A stretch of DNA of 25,946 nt, from NCBI GenBank assembly GCA_050942625.1, contig JBMNNS010000016.1, positions 1 to 25,946 of the forward strand. The letters are read 5' to 3'. Position numbers and translations under genes: made by a program. Shown in pieces: positions 14,692-23,109 of this stretch (the stretch's first letter is position 1; each line of letters begins with the position of its first letter). This DNA is from JBMNNS01 sp050942625 (GTDB lineage: Bacteria > Bacillota > Dethiobacteria > DTU022 > UBA8154). Under the pieces are notes generated by a model. It was not told where the DNA came from, did not search any database, and was given only the letters and a program-made list of their open reading frames with translations.

Positions 14692-16200
14692 CTAAGAACT
14701 GGGGTAAATATAGCATTTTTTCTCAGGTTCAAAATACAATAAAGATTCATCCACTGCATAAATGGCTTCCATGTTAATTTTCTGGGAGGATTGCAGCAGA
14801 TTGTTCTCCGGCACAGTTTCCTTTTTTTCTGGATCCCCAACCCCTGCCTGAAGAGGTGGGGCCTCTCCTTTTCTACGCTGAAAGAATGACAGTGCAACCT
14901 GGGGAAAAAGAACATAAGAAAGAAGGTCCTCTTCCTTCTCTAAATAGGTACTTATTTCTGCGCGCGCTTCTTCTAACCTGGGCTCAAGAAGGTCAGCAGG
15001 CCTGCCTTGAAAAGGTTTTTCGTCCCCAAGTACCTTTTTCTGCAGATCAGGATCAACCTGCCCCGGCGGTTTTCCATAAAGGCCCTTTAAATAATTTTTG
15101 ACTTCTTTAAGAATCACTTTATAACGTTCACCTGTAATTACATTCATAACTGCCTGGGTGCCAACTATCTGGCTGGAGGGGGTAACAAGGGGAGGATAGC
15201 CAAGTTCCTTCCTAACACGGGGAACCTCTTCCAACACATCATTCATCAGATGACCGGCATTCTGAGCAGCCAACTGGGAAGCAAGGTTTGAGATCATACC
15301 ACCGGGTATCTGGTAATTTAAAACAGACGTATTTACCCCCAGCACTATATCCTGTGAAATATCATAATTGCGGCGCACTCCTTTAAAATATTCCCCTACT
15401 TTACCAATTAACCCCAGATCCAGCCCCGTGTCATAAGGAGTCCCTCTCAAGGCAGCAACAAAACTTTCTGTAGCAGGTTGGGAAGAACCCAATGAAAGGG
15501 CAGAAACAGCAGTGTCGACAACATCACAACCGGCCTCAACCGCCTTCAGGTAGGACATAGCTGCCATACCACTGGTAAAATGGGAGTGAAGTTGAATGGG
15601 TATTTTTAGGGTTTCCTTTAATTTTCTTACCAGTTCAAAAGCATCATATGGTGCAATTAGTCCAGCCATATCTTTAATACAAAGGGAATCGGCTCCTATT
15701 TGTTCCAATTTACCTGCTAATTCTACAAAATGACTGATGTTGTGCATAGGGCTGATGGTATAGCAAATAGTAGCCTGCACATGGGCACCTGCATCCCTGG
15801 CTATTTTCATAGCCAATTCCATGTTACGAATATCATTAAGGGCATCAAAAATACGAATAATATCGATTCCGTTTTTTACAGATAGCCTAATAAAAGCTTC
15901 TACAACATCGTCAGGGTAGTGGCTATAACCAAGCAAATTTTGCCCGCGCAACAACATCTGCAGTTTTGTATTTGGAAGATGCTGTCGAAGCAGTCGTAAT
16001 CTTTCCCAGGGGTCTTCATCTAAAAAACGCATACAGGTGTCGAAGGTAGCCCCACCCCAAACCTCCATGGAATGGAAGCCAACCTGATCCATAACAGCTG
16101 CAATAGGGAGCATTTCTTCTACCCTCATCCGTGTTGCCATTAACGATTGGTGGGCATCTCTTAAAGTAGTATCTGTTATTCCGACTTTTCTCCTTGGCAT
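14692..16200 (-). CDS. Biotin-dependent carboxyltransferase subunit without biotin domain (PycB/OadA/5S family)
   Basis: A 502-residue carboxyltransferase of the pyruvate carboxylase subunit B / oxaloacetate decarboxylase alpha / transcarboxylase 5S family, which moves CO2 between biotin and pyruvate/oxaloacetate. The TIM barrel shows GITDTTLRDAHQSLMATRMR with metal ligand Asp10, GGATFDTCMRFL (substrate site), the modified-lysine region CIKDMAGL (Lys176) and LHSHFTSGM with His205/His207. The conserved C-terminal domain extends to about residue 425. The tail (about 425-502) is poorly conserved and has no AMKM biotinylation motif, so the biotin carrier must be another protein. The length resembles the Propionibacterium 5S subunit (about 505 residues). 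The ATG has an excellent SD (AAGGAGG, 7 nt away). No biotin carboxylase or carrier gene is near, so the exact reaction is open. Confidence 0.88.
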   Translation of the reverse strand: MPRRKVGITDTTLRDAHQSLMATRMRVEEMLPIAAVMDQVGFHSMEVWGGATFDTCMRFLDEDPWERLRLLRQHLPNTKLQMLLRGQNLLGYSHYPDDVVEAFIRLSVKNGIDIIRIFDALNDIRNMELAMKIARDAGAHVQATICYTISPMHNISHFVELAGKLEQIGADSLCIKDMAGLIAPYDAFELVRKLKETLKIPIQLHSHFTSGMAAMSYLKAVEAGCDVVDTAVSALSLGSSQPATESFVAALRGTPYDTGLDLGLIGKVGEYFKGVRRNYDISQDIVLGVNTSVLNYQIPGGMISNLASQLAAQNAGHLMNDVLEEVPRVRKELGYPPLVTPSSQIVGTQAVMNVITGERYKVILKEVKNYLKGLYGKPPGQVDPDLQKKVLGDEKPFQGRPADLLEPRLEEARAEISTYLEKEEDLLSYVLFPQVALSFFQRRKGEAPPLQAGVGDPEKKETVPENNLLQSSQKINMEAIYAVDESLLYFEPEKKCYIYPSS

Positions 16201-16286
16201 TATGTTTCCTCCTTGAAAATAGAAAAGAAACTAGATCGATGGCTAAAAAATAAAATTAACTTAAATTATTCGTCATAAAAATATTT

Positions 16287-16306
16287 ATATCCTGCTCACA
16301 GGATAT
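16287..16306 (-). terminator. Hairpin in the gyrA to carboxyltransferase gap
   Basis: A perfect 8-bp stem ATATCCTG / CAGGATAT with a 4-nt loop lies about 100 nt past the gyrA stop. On the minus strand it is followed by AAATATTTTTATG, a broken U-run, so it is a weak candidate terminator. The rest of 16201-16407 is AT-rich, with no gene visible. Confidence 0.35.
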
Positions 16307-16407
16307 GTTTTTAGGAATTAATATGTTTACAGAAATTTATTTCTTTGAGGAAAAAAGAGACCCATCCAAGCTGTTAAATAGCAACTCTATTAGGCAACCC
16401 TATTATT

Positions 16408-18861
16408 TTATACAGATTCTTCTTTGATTACTATAGCTGTATTAACAACCTCATCATTGGTATCAAGTTTTATCAGGATAACACCACGGGCATAGCGACC
16501 CTGAACAGAAACCTGTGATGCTTTTTCCCGTATGATTACACCCCGGGCAGTAATGATAATAAATTCATCCTCTTCACGCACTGAGCTAAAAGCAACAAGT
16601 TTTCCTGTATTTTCATCTAAATTAATCGCTTTAAGACCCTTACCAGCCCGATTTTGAGGCCTGAAATCCCCTGTCAAGGTTCTCTTCCCATAGCCTTTTT
16701 CAGTAACAAAAAGCAATTTTTCCTCTTCTCCGGGGATCAAATTCATAGCTACAACATGATCGTTACCGGAAAGTGATATTCCCTTGACACCCTTGGCCAT
16801 TCGCCCAAGAGGTCGTAGTTGTTCCGCAGGAAAACGGATTAGCAAACCCCGGGAGGTAGCAAGCAAAATATGAACTTCCCCAGGGGAATAGCACTGTTCC
16901 ACACAGGTCAAATGCTGAACAGAAATTAATTCATCCTGAGGATCAAGTGCTATAGCTATTAGGCCGTTACTCCTGACCGATTTATACTCCATTAGCCTTA
17001 CCTTTTTAACAATGCCCCTTTTTGTGGCCATAATTAAATAATCTTCCTGCCCGTATTTTCCAAGGGAAAAAACAGCAGTAATATATTCATTACTTTCTAG
17101 GGGCAAAAGATTAATGATAGCTGTACCCCTTGCCTGGCGGCCCGCCTCCGGTATTTCATAAACCCTGAGTAGATAAACTTTGCCCATATTACTAAAACAA
17201 AGAAGTTTATCCCTGGTAGAAGAAATAAAAAGTTGTTTTACAAAATCTTTTTCACGGATGGAGAGCCCCATGATACCCCGGCCACCACGGTGTTGACTGC
17301 GATAAGTATCCAGCGGTAAACGCTTTATATAACCCTGATGGGTAAGAGTTACGATCACTTGTTCATCGAGAATTAGATCCTCTGGATCTATTTCCTGGTC
17401 CTTGAAAATAATTTTCGTTAAACGTTTATCTCCATATTTTTGTTTAATTTCCTGCAGATCACGATCTATTTCACCCAAAATTAATTTTTCGTCAGCAAGA
17501 AGGGCCTCCAAATAAGCAATTTCCTCCATTAAAGAACGGTATTCCTCTTCCAATTTTGTTCTTTCTAAAGCTGTCAGACGCTGCAGACGCATATCCAGAA
17601 TAGCCTGAGCCTGTTTTTCGGTAAGCCCAAATTCTTGCATCAACCCTTCCCTGGCTTCCGGGACATCAGCAGAACCACGGATAAGGGCGATAATCCGATC
17701 CAGATTGTCAAGGGCTATGCGCAAGCCTTCGACTATATGAGCTCTTTCTTTGGCCCGGCGTAAAAGAAAAAGGGAACGCCTTGTCACTATTTCCTTCTGG
17801 TGTTCTAAATAATAGACCAGCATTTCTTTCAAATTCAATATTCTAGGGCGCCCATCTACAAGAGCCAACATAATAATCCCAAAACTTTGTTGAAGGGGTG
17901 TGAATTTAAAAAGCTGGTTCAAAACAACCTGAGCATGAAACCCTCTTTTTAATTCCAGGACAATGCGTACACCGCTACGATCAGATTCATCCCTGAGTTC
18001 TGCAATACCATCCAGCTTTTTTTCTCTGACAAGTTCTGCAATCCTTTCTATAAGCTTAGCTTTATTTTGCTGGTAGGGGATTTCGGTAATAAGCAACCTC
18101 TCTTTGCCATGATCTAATTTTTCCAAAACAGTTTTCCCACGGATGGAGATAATTCCCCTGCCCGTAGAATAGGCTTCATGAATACCTTTCGAACCCAAGA
18201 TAATGCCCCCTGTTGGAAAATCTGGGCCTTTGATATATTTATGCAGTTCCTCTATGGTAGCTTCTGGATTCTTGATCAAATAACTAATAGCTTCAATAAC
18301 CTCAGAAAGATTATGTGAAGGAATATTCGTAGCCATACCCACAGCTATTCCTGAAGAACCATTCACCATCAAATTGGGAAAACGGGAGGGTAAAACAACC
18401 GGCTCCTCTAAAGTTTCGTCAAAATTTAATCTAAAATCTACAGTTTCTTTATCCAAATCCCGGAGCATTTCCCCTGCAAGTGGTGAAAGCCTTGCTTCCG
18501 TGTAGCGCATGGCTGCAGCCGTGTCACCATCCATGGAACCAAAATTCCCCTGTCCATCTACCAGGGGATAGCGTGCCGCAAAATCCTGTGCCATGCGGAC
18601 CAAAGCATCATATACAGCCTGATCCCCGTGAGGATGGTATTTACCCAGTACTTCCCCCACAAGTCTGGCTGATTTTTTGTGGGGTTTTCCCGAATCCATT
18701 CCCAAATCCTGCATGGCATACAGTATTCGCCTGTGAACAGGTTTTAACCCATCGCGTACATCCGGCAAGGCCCGGCTTACTATTACGCTCATGGCATAAT
18801 CTAAAAAGGAATTTTGTACCTCTTCATGCAAGGAAATACCAATGATCTTTTCTTGTGACAT
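16408..18861 (-). CDS. gyrA: DNA gyrase subunit A
   Basis: The 817-residue breakage-reunion subunit of DNA gyrase, forming A2B2 with GyrB to introduce negative supercoils. The catalytic tyrosine is Tyr120 in AAMRYTEARLS. The GyrA box QHRGGRG near residue 524 separates it from topoisomerase IV ParC and implies DNA wrapping by the C-terminal beta-pinwheel (about 500-810). In the quinolone-binding region HPHGDQAVYDALVRMAQD, Gln81 occupies the site equivalent to E. coli Ser83. The ATG has CGGGAG 9 nt upstream. The gene is separated from gyrB by the CoA-transferase genes and has its own leader and probable promoter. Confidence 0.98.
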   Translation of the reverse strand: MSQEKIIGISLHEEVQNSFLDYAMSVIVSRALPDVRDGLKPVHRRILYAMQDLGMDSGKPHKKSARLVGEVLGKYHPHGDQAVYDALVRMAQDFAARYPLVDGQGNFGSMDGDTAAAMRYTEARLSPLAGEMLRDLDKETVDFRLNFDETLEEPVVLPSRFPNLMVNGSSGIAVGMATNIPSHNLSEVIEAISYLIKNPEATIEELHKYIKGPDFPTGGIILGSKGIHEAYSTGRGIISIRGKTVLEKLDHGKERLLITEIPYQQNKAKLIERIAELVREKKLDGIAELRDESDRSGVRIVLELKRGFHAQVVLNQLFKFTPLQQSFGIIMLALVDGRPRILNLKEMLVYYLEHQKEIVTRRSLFLLRRAKERAHIVEGLRIALDNLDRIIALIRGSADVPEAREGLMQEFGLTEKQAQAILDMRLQRLTALERTKLEEEYRSLMEEIAYLEALLADEKLILGEIDRDLQEIKQKYGDKRLTKIIFKDQEIDPEDLILDEQVIVTLTHQGYIKRLPLDTYRSQHRGGRGIMGLSIREKDFVKQLFISSTRDKLLCFSNMGKVYLLRVYEIPEAGRQARGTAIINLLPLESNEYITAVFSLGKYGQEDYLIMATKRGIVKKVRLMEYKSVRSNGLIAIALDPQDELISVQHLTCVEQCYSPGEVHILLATSRGLLIRFPAEQLRPLGRMAKGVKGISLSGNDHVVAMNLIPGEEEKLLFVTEKGYGKRTLTGDFRPQNRAGKGLKAINLDENTGKLVAFSSVREEDEFIIITARGVIIREKASQVSVQGRYARGVILIKLDTNDEVVNTAIVIKEESV

Positions 18862-18888
18862 AATAACAAACTCCCGTTTCCGCTATTT

Positions 18889-18961
18889 CCTTATATAAGG
18901 GTATCCCTCTCCGGTTGCTGTTGAAAACCACAGGTTTTCTCTCAACTTCAACCGGAAAGGG
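18889..18961 (-). promoter_or_regulatory. Large hairpin and palindrome in the gyrA leader
   Basis: An outer 13-bp stem with one mismatch (18905-18917 with 18949-18961; CCCTCTCCGGTTG / CAACCGGAAAGGG) encloses an inner perfect stem GAAAACC / GGTTTTC with a 3-nt loop (18923-18939). A perfect palindrome CCTTATATAAGG (18889-18900) follows just before the gyrA SD. No U-run follows on the minus strand, so it is not a standard terminator. Confidence 0.6.
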
Positions 18962-19016
18962 TTAGCATTGTTTTTTCACACCAGGTTCAAAAGATTTTTA
19001 TTTATGTCTTTTTATA

Positions 19017-19044
19017 GTTATATTGTCATATTTTATAATGTTAA
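19017..19044 (-). promoter_or_regulatory. Possible gyrA promoter
   Basis: Minus-strand TTAACA (19044-19039), a 16-nt spacer and TATAAC (19022-19017) each match sigma-A consensus in five of six positions. It would give a leader of about 150 nt that contains the large hairpin. AT-richness of the region makes chance matches likely. Confidence 0.4.
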
Positions 19045-19094
19045 TTGTTTTTTCTTTTTGTTTTTTTCCTGTCTCCTGCTTCCTGCCCCTGGGC

Positions 19095-19877
19095 TTATAT
19101 ATAATATCTTTCCGGATCTATTACATCCCGGATCAGGCGCAACTCTTCTTCAGTTGGGGGTGGAAATTCTTCTACCTTATCTGGGATAATCAATTCAAAA
19201 CCAGTATTACTAACAACGCTATCCACAGTTTCACCTGGCAAGGTTGCCAGAAGTTTCATTCTAAAAGTTTCTTCACAAAAACCAAAAATAGCCCTAGTAG
19301 TAATGACCCTGAAGGGGCCTTTGCCCAATAGGCCTGCTTTTTTCCGGGCATCAGGAGTTCCGTCAATATATCCCGGACTGGTTAAGTAACTAAGTTTTTC
19401 CTTAAAACGACGTTCCTCATGTTTCATGATTATGATAGTACGTTCACAGGAACAAGCCATGTCATGAGCCCCGCCGCTCCCCGGTAGACGAACCTGGGGT
19501 TTTTCATATTCTTCTGGATACTGTCCAATCATGGTTGAATTCACATTTCCATAAGGATCAATTTCGGCCCCCCCAATGAACCCAATGTCACAAAAACCCC
19601 TTTGGGTTAGCTCAAAAGTTATATTTAAGCCCTGTAAATAACTAGCACTAACTGTGGTGCGAGAATCACCTACTGATAAAGGCAATCCCTTATTAAGTGT
19701 TGGACCTACAGCTCCTGCTTCAAATACAGGAACTAAGTTAGGTGCATGTGTTAATTGGGCAAGGGTTATAGCAATAATTGGAAGTCCAGTACCCGCAAAA
19801 ACAACTTTCCTGTCCTCCAAAATTCTTGATCCCGCTATGACAATCATTTCCTGCGGAGTAAAGTTATTATTTCCCAC
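19095..19877 (-). CDS. Family I CoA-transferase beta subunit, glutaconate CoA-transferase-like
   Basis: The beta subunit of a family I CoA-transferase, resembling GctB of Acidaminococcus as I remember it: it shares FIGGAEIDPYGNVNST and the TSPGYIDG segment, and the GSGGAHDMA loop. The catalytic glutamate is expected in VFEAGAVGPT (Glu53 from this start). I place the start at GTG 19877 (260 residues), because AGGAG lies 8 nt upstream and the protein then aligns with the GctB N-terminus. An ATG at 19895 is in frame but has no SD. It follows the alpha subunit by 37 bp. The acyl substrate cannot be fixed: glutaconate, another dicarboxylate or a short-chain acid are all possible, and no other glutamate-fermentation gene is nearby. 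Confidence 0.88.
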   Translation of the reverse strand: MGNNNFTPQEMIVIAGSRILEDRKVVFAGTGLPIIAITLAQLTHAPNLVPVFEAGAVGPTLNKGLPLSVGDSRTTVSASYLQGLNITFELTQRGFCDIGFIGGAEIDPYGNVNSTMIGQYPEEYEKPQVRLPGSGGAHDMACSCERTIIIMKHEERRFKEKLSYLTSPGYIDGTPDARKKAGLLGKGPFRVITTRAIFGFCEETFRMKLLATLPGETVDSVVSNTGFELIIPDKVEEFPPPTEEELRLIRDVIDPERYYI

Positions 19878-19914
19878 AAAATCATCTCCTAACATAAAAA
19901 TTTAATAACGCTAT

Positions 19915-20895
19915 CTAATTTTTGATAGGTTCGTCCATTTTTACCTTTTCGATCTGTTCAGGGGGTATTTTAGCAATAAATTCTGCTGTGCTGTCAACAC
20001 CGGCAATATATTTTTGATAATAATTAACAAGGTTATCTTTATTACCGCGCCTGAATTCATCTGCAAATGTTAGAAATTCTTTAATGTGTTTCTGATCAAA
20101 ATAATAATGCCCATAAACATTACCGGGATATCCCCCCATTGGAACCTCACAAACCGCATCTACTGCAAAGAATGGTATAGTAACCTGGTGGGGATATTTA
20201 ACCATTTCTTCATGTTCTATAATTTTTTCGCAGGTAACAATCGTGTAATGTGAAGCCAGTGCTATTTCCGGGCAGGTAAATGGTGATCCAAGTATACGAC
20301 AGTTGCCGTAAATATCAGCCTCCTGCACATGTATAATACCTAAATTAGGATAAGAAGCAGGCAAAAGCATTATATCTTTGTCCGTAAACGGGCATTTTAT
20401 AGTTTTGCTACGGTTTTTACCAGAAACATCGCTGCCTCCCGAGCTTGTTGGTAAAAAAGGAAGCCCCATGGCAGCTGCTTTAAAGCGGGCAGACATGTTA
20501 AAATTGCTCCAATCTTCAAGCTCTATTTTAGCATTTTCTGCAAAATAGCGAAATAGAGGAGAGATACCAAAAACTTCATGCCCAAAATAAGCAAATTCCA
20601 GTCTGCTAATGGTGTTTTTTTCCTCATTAACTGCCATCCCGGCAGCAAAGTATTCGATGGAAAGCCCTGCAGACTGGAACGACAAGATTAAATCCTTTCT
20701 GCCCTGCCTTAATATTTCGTGTATTATTGCTACAGGTTGTCTACTATTTACAAAACCACCAACACCAATGTTGTCCCCATCCTTAACAAACTTGCTAACA
20801 GCTTCTTTTAAAGACATTTTTTTAGGTATCTTATATTTTTCCTTATTTACTAATTTTTCACGGGCCATTTCAGGCGATAATCCTGTCCACTTCAT
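19915..20895 (-). CDS. Family I CoA-transferase alpha subunit, glutaconate CoA-transferase-like
   Basis: The alpha subunit (326 residues) of the same heteromeric CoA-transferase. The N-terminal CoA-binding region reads SLKEAVSKFVKDGDNIGVGGF, followed by QPVAIIHEILRQG as in GctA; further similarity is seen in AAAMGLPFLPT, IIHVQEADIYGN and HYTIVTCEKIIEHEEM. The ATG at 20895 has a clear SD (GGAGGG, 6 nt away); a TTG two codons upstream is ignored for that reason. It lies about 300 bp from the gyrB stop, so it is probably transcribed separately from gyrB. In related bacteria gyrB and gyrA are usually adjacent, so this pair looks inserted. Confidence 0.88.
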   Translation of the reverse strand: MKWTGLSPEMAREKLVNKEKYKIPKKMSLKEAVSKFVKDGDNIGVGGFVNSRQPVAIIHEILRQGRKDLILSFQSAGLSIEYFAAGMAVNEEKNTISRLEFAYFGHEVFGISPLFRYFAENAKIELEDWSNFNMSARFKAAAMGLPFLPTSSGGSDVSGKNRSKTIKCPFTDKDIMLLPASYPNLGIIHVQEADIYGNCRILGSPFTCPEIALASHYTIVTCEKIIEHEEMVKYPHQVTIPFFAVDAVCEVPMGGYPGNVYGHYYFDQKHIKEFLTFADEFRRGNKDNLVNYYQKYIAGVDSTAEFIAKIPPEQIEKVKMDEPIKN

Positions 20896-21198
20896 ATACA
20901 ACCCTCCATATTCTTTATATTCCCTAATTTTATTTTAGTCCTTTTTCCCAATAAGCTAACGGTTTGTACAATTATAAAGCAGTTTGGCAACCTAATATAA
21001 CCCTTATTATAGTTATGGCTCACCTCCTTTATAAAAAGCAAAATCCGCCCTTGCTGTATCTAAATGGTGGCATTACAGTTAATTATTTACAAAAAACAAG
21101 GATTTATAGTTAATACCACTGTTCTTCTTCTCTTACTTATTTTATCATACCTCAAAATGATTTGGTATTTATGATATAAATTTCTTTCACCAAACAAA
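20896..21198. other. Intergenic region between gyrB and the CoA-transferase genes
   Basis: An AT-rich gap of 303 bp without a convincing gene. On the minus strand it contains a perfect SD (AAAGGAGGTGA, near 21025-21015) with no ATG, GTG or TTG at the proper distance, and an inverted repeat GTGGCATTA / TAATACCAC (21067-21119) with one mismatch. TATAAT occurs on the minus strand near 20979-20974 without a good -35 box. No clear terminator for gyrB is visible. Confidence 0.5.
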
Positions 21199-23109
21199 TC
21201 ATATATCCAAATTGCGAACTTCCAAAGCATGGGTTTCTATGAAGTTACGGCGGGGTTCTACTTTATCGCCCATAAGAATAGTCAATATTTCATTAGCCCG
21301 AAGTGCATCCTTCATTTCAACTTTGATTAATATTCTTTTTGCAGGGCTAAGCGTAGTTTCCCAGAGTTGTTCTGGGTTCATTTCCCCCAGACCTTTATAG
21401 CGCTGCACACTGGTCCCCTGGCGACCTATTTCTGACATTATCTTTTCCAATTCTTCTTCCCGGTAGAGGTAATATTCTTTTTTATTTTTTGTAACCTTAA
21501 AGAGGGGAGGTTGGGCAATATAAATGTAGCCGTGAACAATAAGCGGCTCCATGTAGCGGAACAAAAAAGTTAGTAATAATGTTCGGATATGGGAGCCATC
21601 TACATCAGCATCTGTCATAATAATGACCTTATGATAACGGAGTCTGTCAATATTAAAATCCTCGCCAATCCCCGTTCCCAGTGCAGTAATTAAACAGCGG
21701 ATTTCCTCGTTGGCTAAAATTTTATCCAGGCGTGCTTTTTCAACGTTTAAAATTTTGCCCCGCAGAGGGAGAATTGCTTGAAAATGCCTGTCCCTGCCCT
21801 GTTTAGCAGAGCCACCAGCTGAATCACCCTCGACAATAAACAGCTCGCTTTCAGAAGGATCTTTGGAAGTACAATCGGCCAATTTTCCCGGTAGGTTGCT
21901 TATTTCCAGGGCATTTTTTCGTCTAGTAAGCTCCCTTGCTTTACGGGCAGCATCGCGAGCCCTAAAGGCCCTTAGTGACTTTTCACAAATTTTCCGGGCA
22001 ATAGAGGGGTTTTGTTCCAAAAAAGCACCAAACTCCTCGGATATTACACTTTCAACAATACCCCTGATCTCAGCATTCCCCAAGCGGGTTTTGGTTTGAC
22101 CTTCAAATTGGGGATTCAGTAACTTTACACTAATAATACCTGTGAGGCCTTCCCTGATATCTTCACCTTGAAAATTTTCCATATTATCTTTCAAAACACC
22201 TAATTTACGGGCATGTTCGTTAATGAGGCGTGTTAGTGCACTTTTAAAACCAGATTCATGTGTACCACCTTCCTGGGTTCTAATATTATTAGCAAAAGAA
22301 TAAATAGTTTCTGTAAACCCAGTATTATATTGTATAGATATTTCTACATTACAACCTTGCAACTCTTTTTCTATAAAAATTGGTTCCCTGGGATAAGTTT
22401 CTTTATTCTTATTTAAAAACGAAACAAAAGAAAGTATTCCACCCTCATACTGATATTTTTCAACCTTTTTTTCTTCCTGACGGTGATCTTCGATCACAAT
22501 TTTGGTACCCTTGTTAAGGAAAGCCAACTCCCGAAGTCTCTGGGATAACAACTGGTAGTCAAAGTCTACCACTTTAAAAATATCCTTGTCAGGGAAAAAG
22601 GTGATTTTAGTACCTTTTTTGTACGTTGCACCTTTTTTTTGCAAGCTTGTAACGGGCACACCTTGTTCATAACGCTGGAAATATTTTTCTCCATCCCTGT
22701 CTATTTCTACTTCCAGCCAGGCAGAAAGAGCATTAACAACTGCTAAGCCTACCCCATGAAGCCCTCCGGCCACCTTATATCCTTCCCCTCCAAATTTCCC
22801 GCCGGCATGCAACATTGTTAAAACTACCTCCAGAGCAGGTCTTCTTTGCTGGGGATGTTCTTTAACCGGTATGCCCCTTCCATCATCAGTTATAGTAATA
22901 CTATTATCGCTGTTAATTATGACTTTAATATTTTTACAATAACCAGCCATAGCTTCATCTATGCTGTTGTCTACAACTTCAAAAACAAGGTGGTGAAGCC
23001 CCCGACTGCTGGTTGAACCTATATACATGCTCGGGCGTTTTCGGACAGCTTCCAGTCCTTCCAAGACTTGAATTTGCTGAGCATCATAAACACCAGTAGC
23101 CTTATTCAT
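21199..23109 (-). CDS. gyrB: DNA gyrase subunit B
   Basis: The ATPase subunit of DNA gyrase. From the ATG at 23109 it has 636 residues, nearly the Bacillus length. The GHKL ATPase domain shows KRPSMYIGST, EVVDNSIDEA (Glu44, Asn48), TDDGRGIPV and the lid GGLHGVG. The TOPRIM domain shows EGDSAGGSAKQGRD near 425 and DADVDGSH near 500, and the C-terminus has YKGLGEMNPEQLWETT. The frame is open ten codons further upstream to a GTG, but AGGGGGA is spaced for the ATG. The ATG lies within the 3' end of remB (8-nt overlap), suggesting coupling. Context dnaN-recF-remB-gyrB supports GyrB rather than ParE. Confidence 0.98.
   Translation of the reverse strand: MNKATGVYDAQQIQVLEGLEAVRKRPSMYIGSTSSRGLHHLVFEVVDNSIDEAMAGYCKNIKVIINSDNSITITDDGRGIPVKEHPQQRRPALEVVLTMLHAGGKFGGEGYKVAGGLHGVGLAVVNALSAWLEVEIDRDGEKYFQRYEQGVPVTSLQKKGATYKKGTKITFFPDKDIFKVVDFDYQLLSQRLRELAFLNKGTKIVIEDHRQEEKKVEKYQYEGGILSFVSFLNKNKETYPREPIFIEKELQGCNVEISIQYNTGFTETIYSFANNIRTQEGGTHESGFKSALTRLINEHARKLGVLKDNMENFQGEDIREGLTGIISVKLLNPQFEGQTKTRLGNAEIRGIVESVISEEFGAFLEQNPSIARKICEKSLRAFRARDAARKARELTRRKNALEISNLPGKLADCTSKDPSESELFIVEGDSAGGSAKQGRDRHFQAILPLRGKILNVEKARLDKILANEEIRCLITALGTGIGEDFNIDRLRYHKVIIMTDADVDGSHIRTLLLTFLFRYMEPLIVHGYIYIAQPPLFKVTKNKKEYYLYREEELEKIMSEIGRQGTSVQRYKGLGEMNPEQLWETTLSPAKRILIKVEMKDALRANEILTILMGDKVEPRRNFIETHALEVRNLDI

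Noticed and set aside
20896..21028. A 43-codon minus-strand frame from GTG near 21020 to a TGA overlapping the CoA-transferase alpha ATG.
   Set aside because: The GTG is part of the SD itself and has no ribosome site of its own; composition is not protein-like and no family is recognised.
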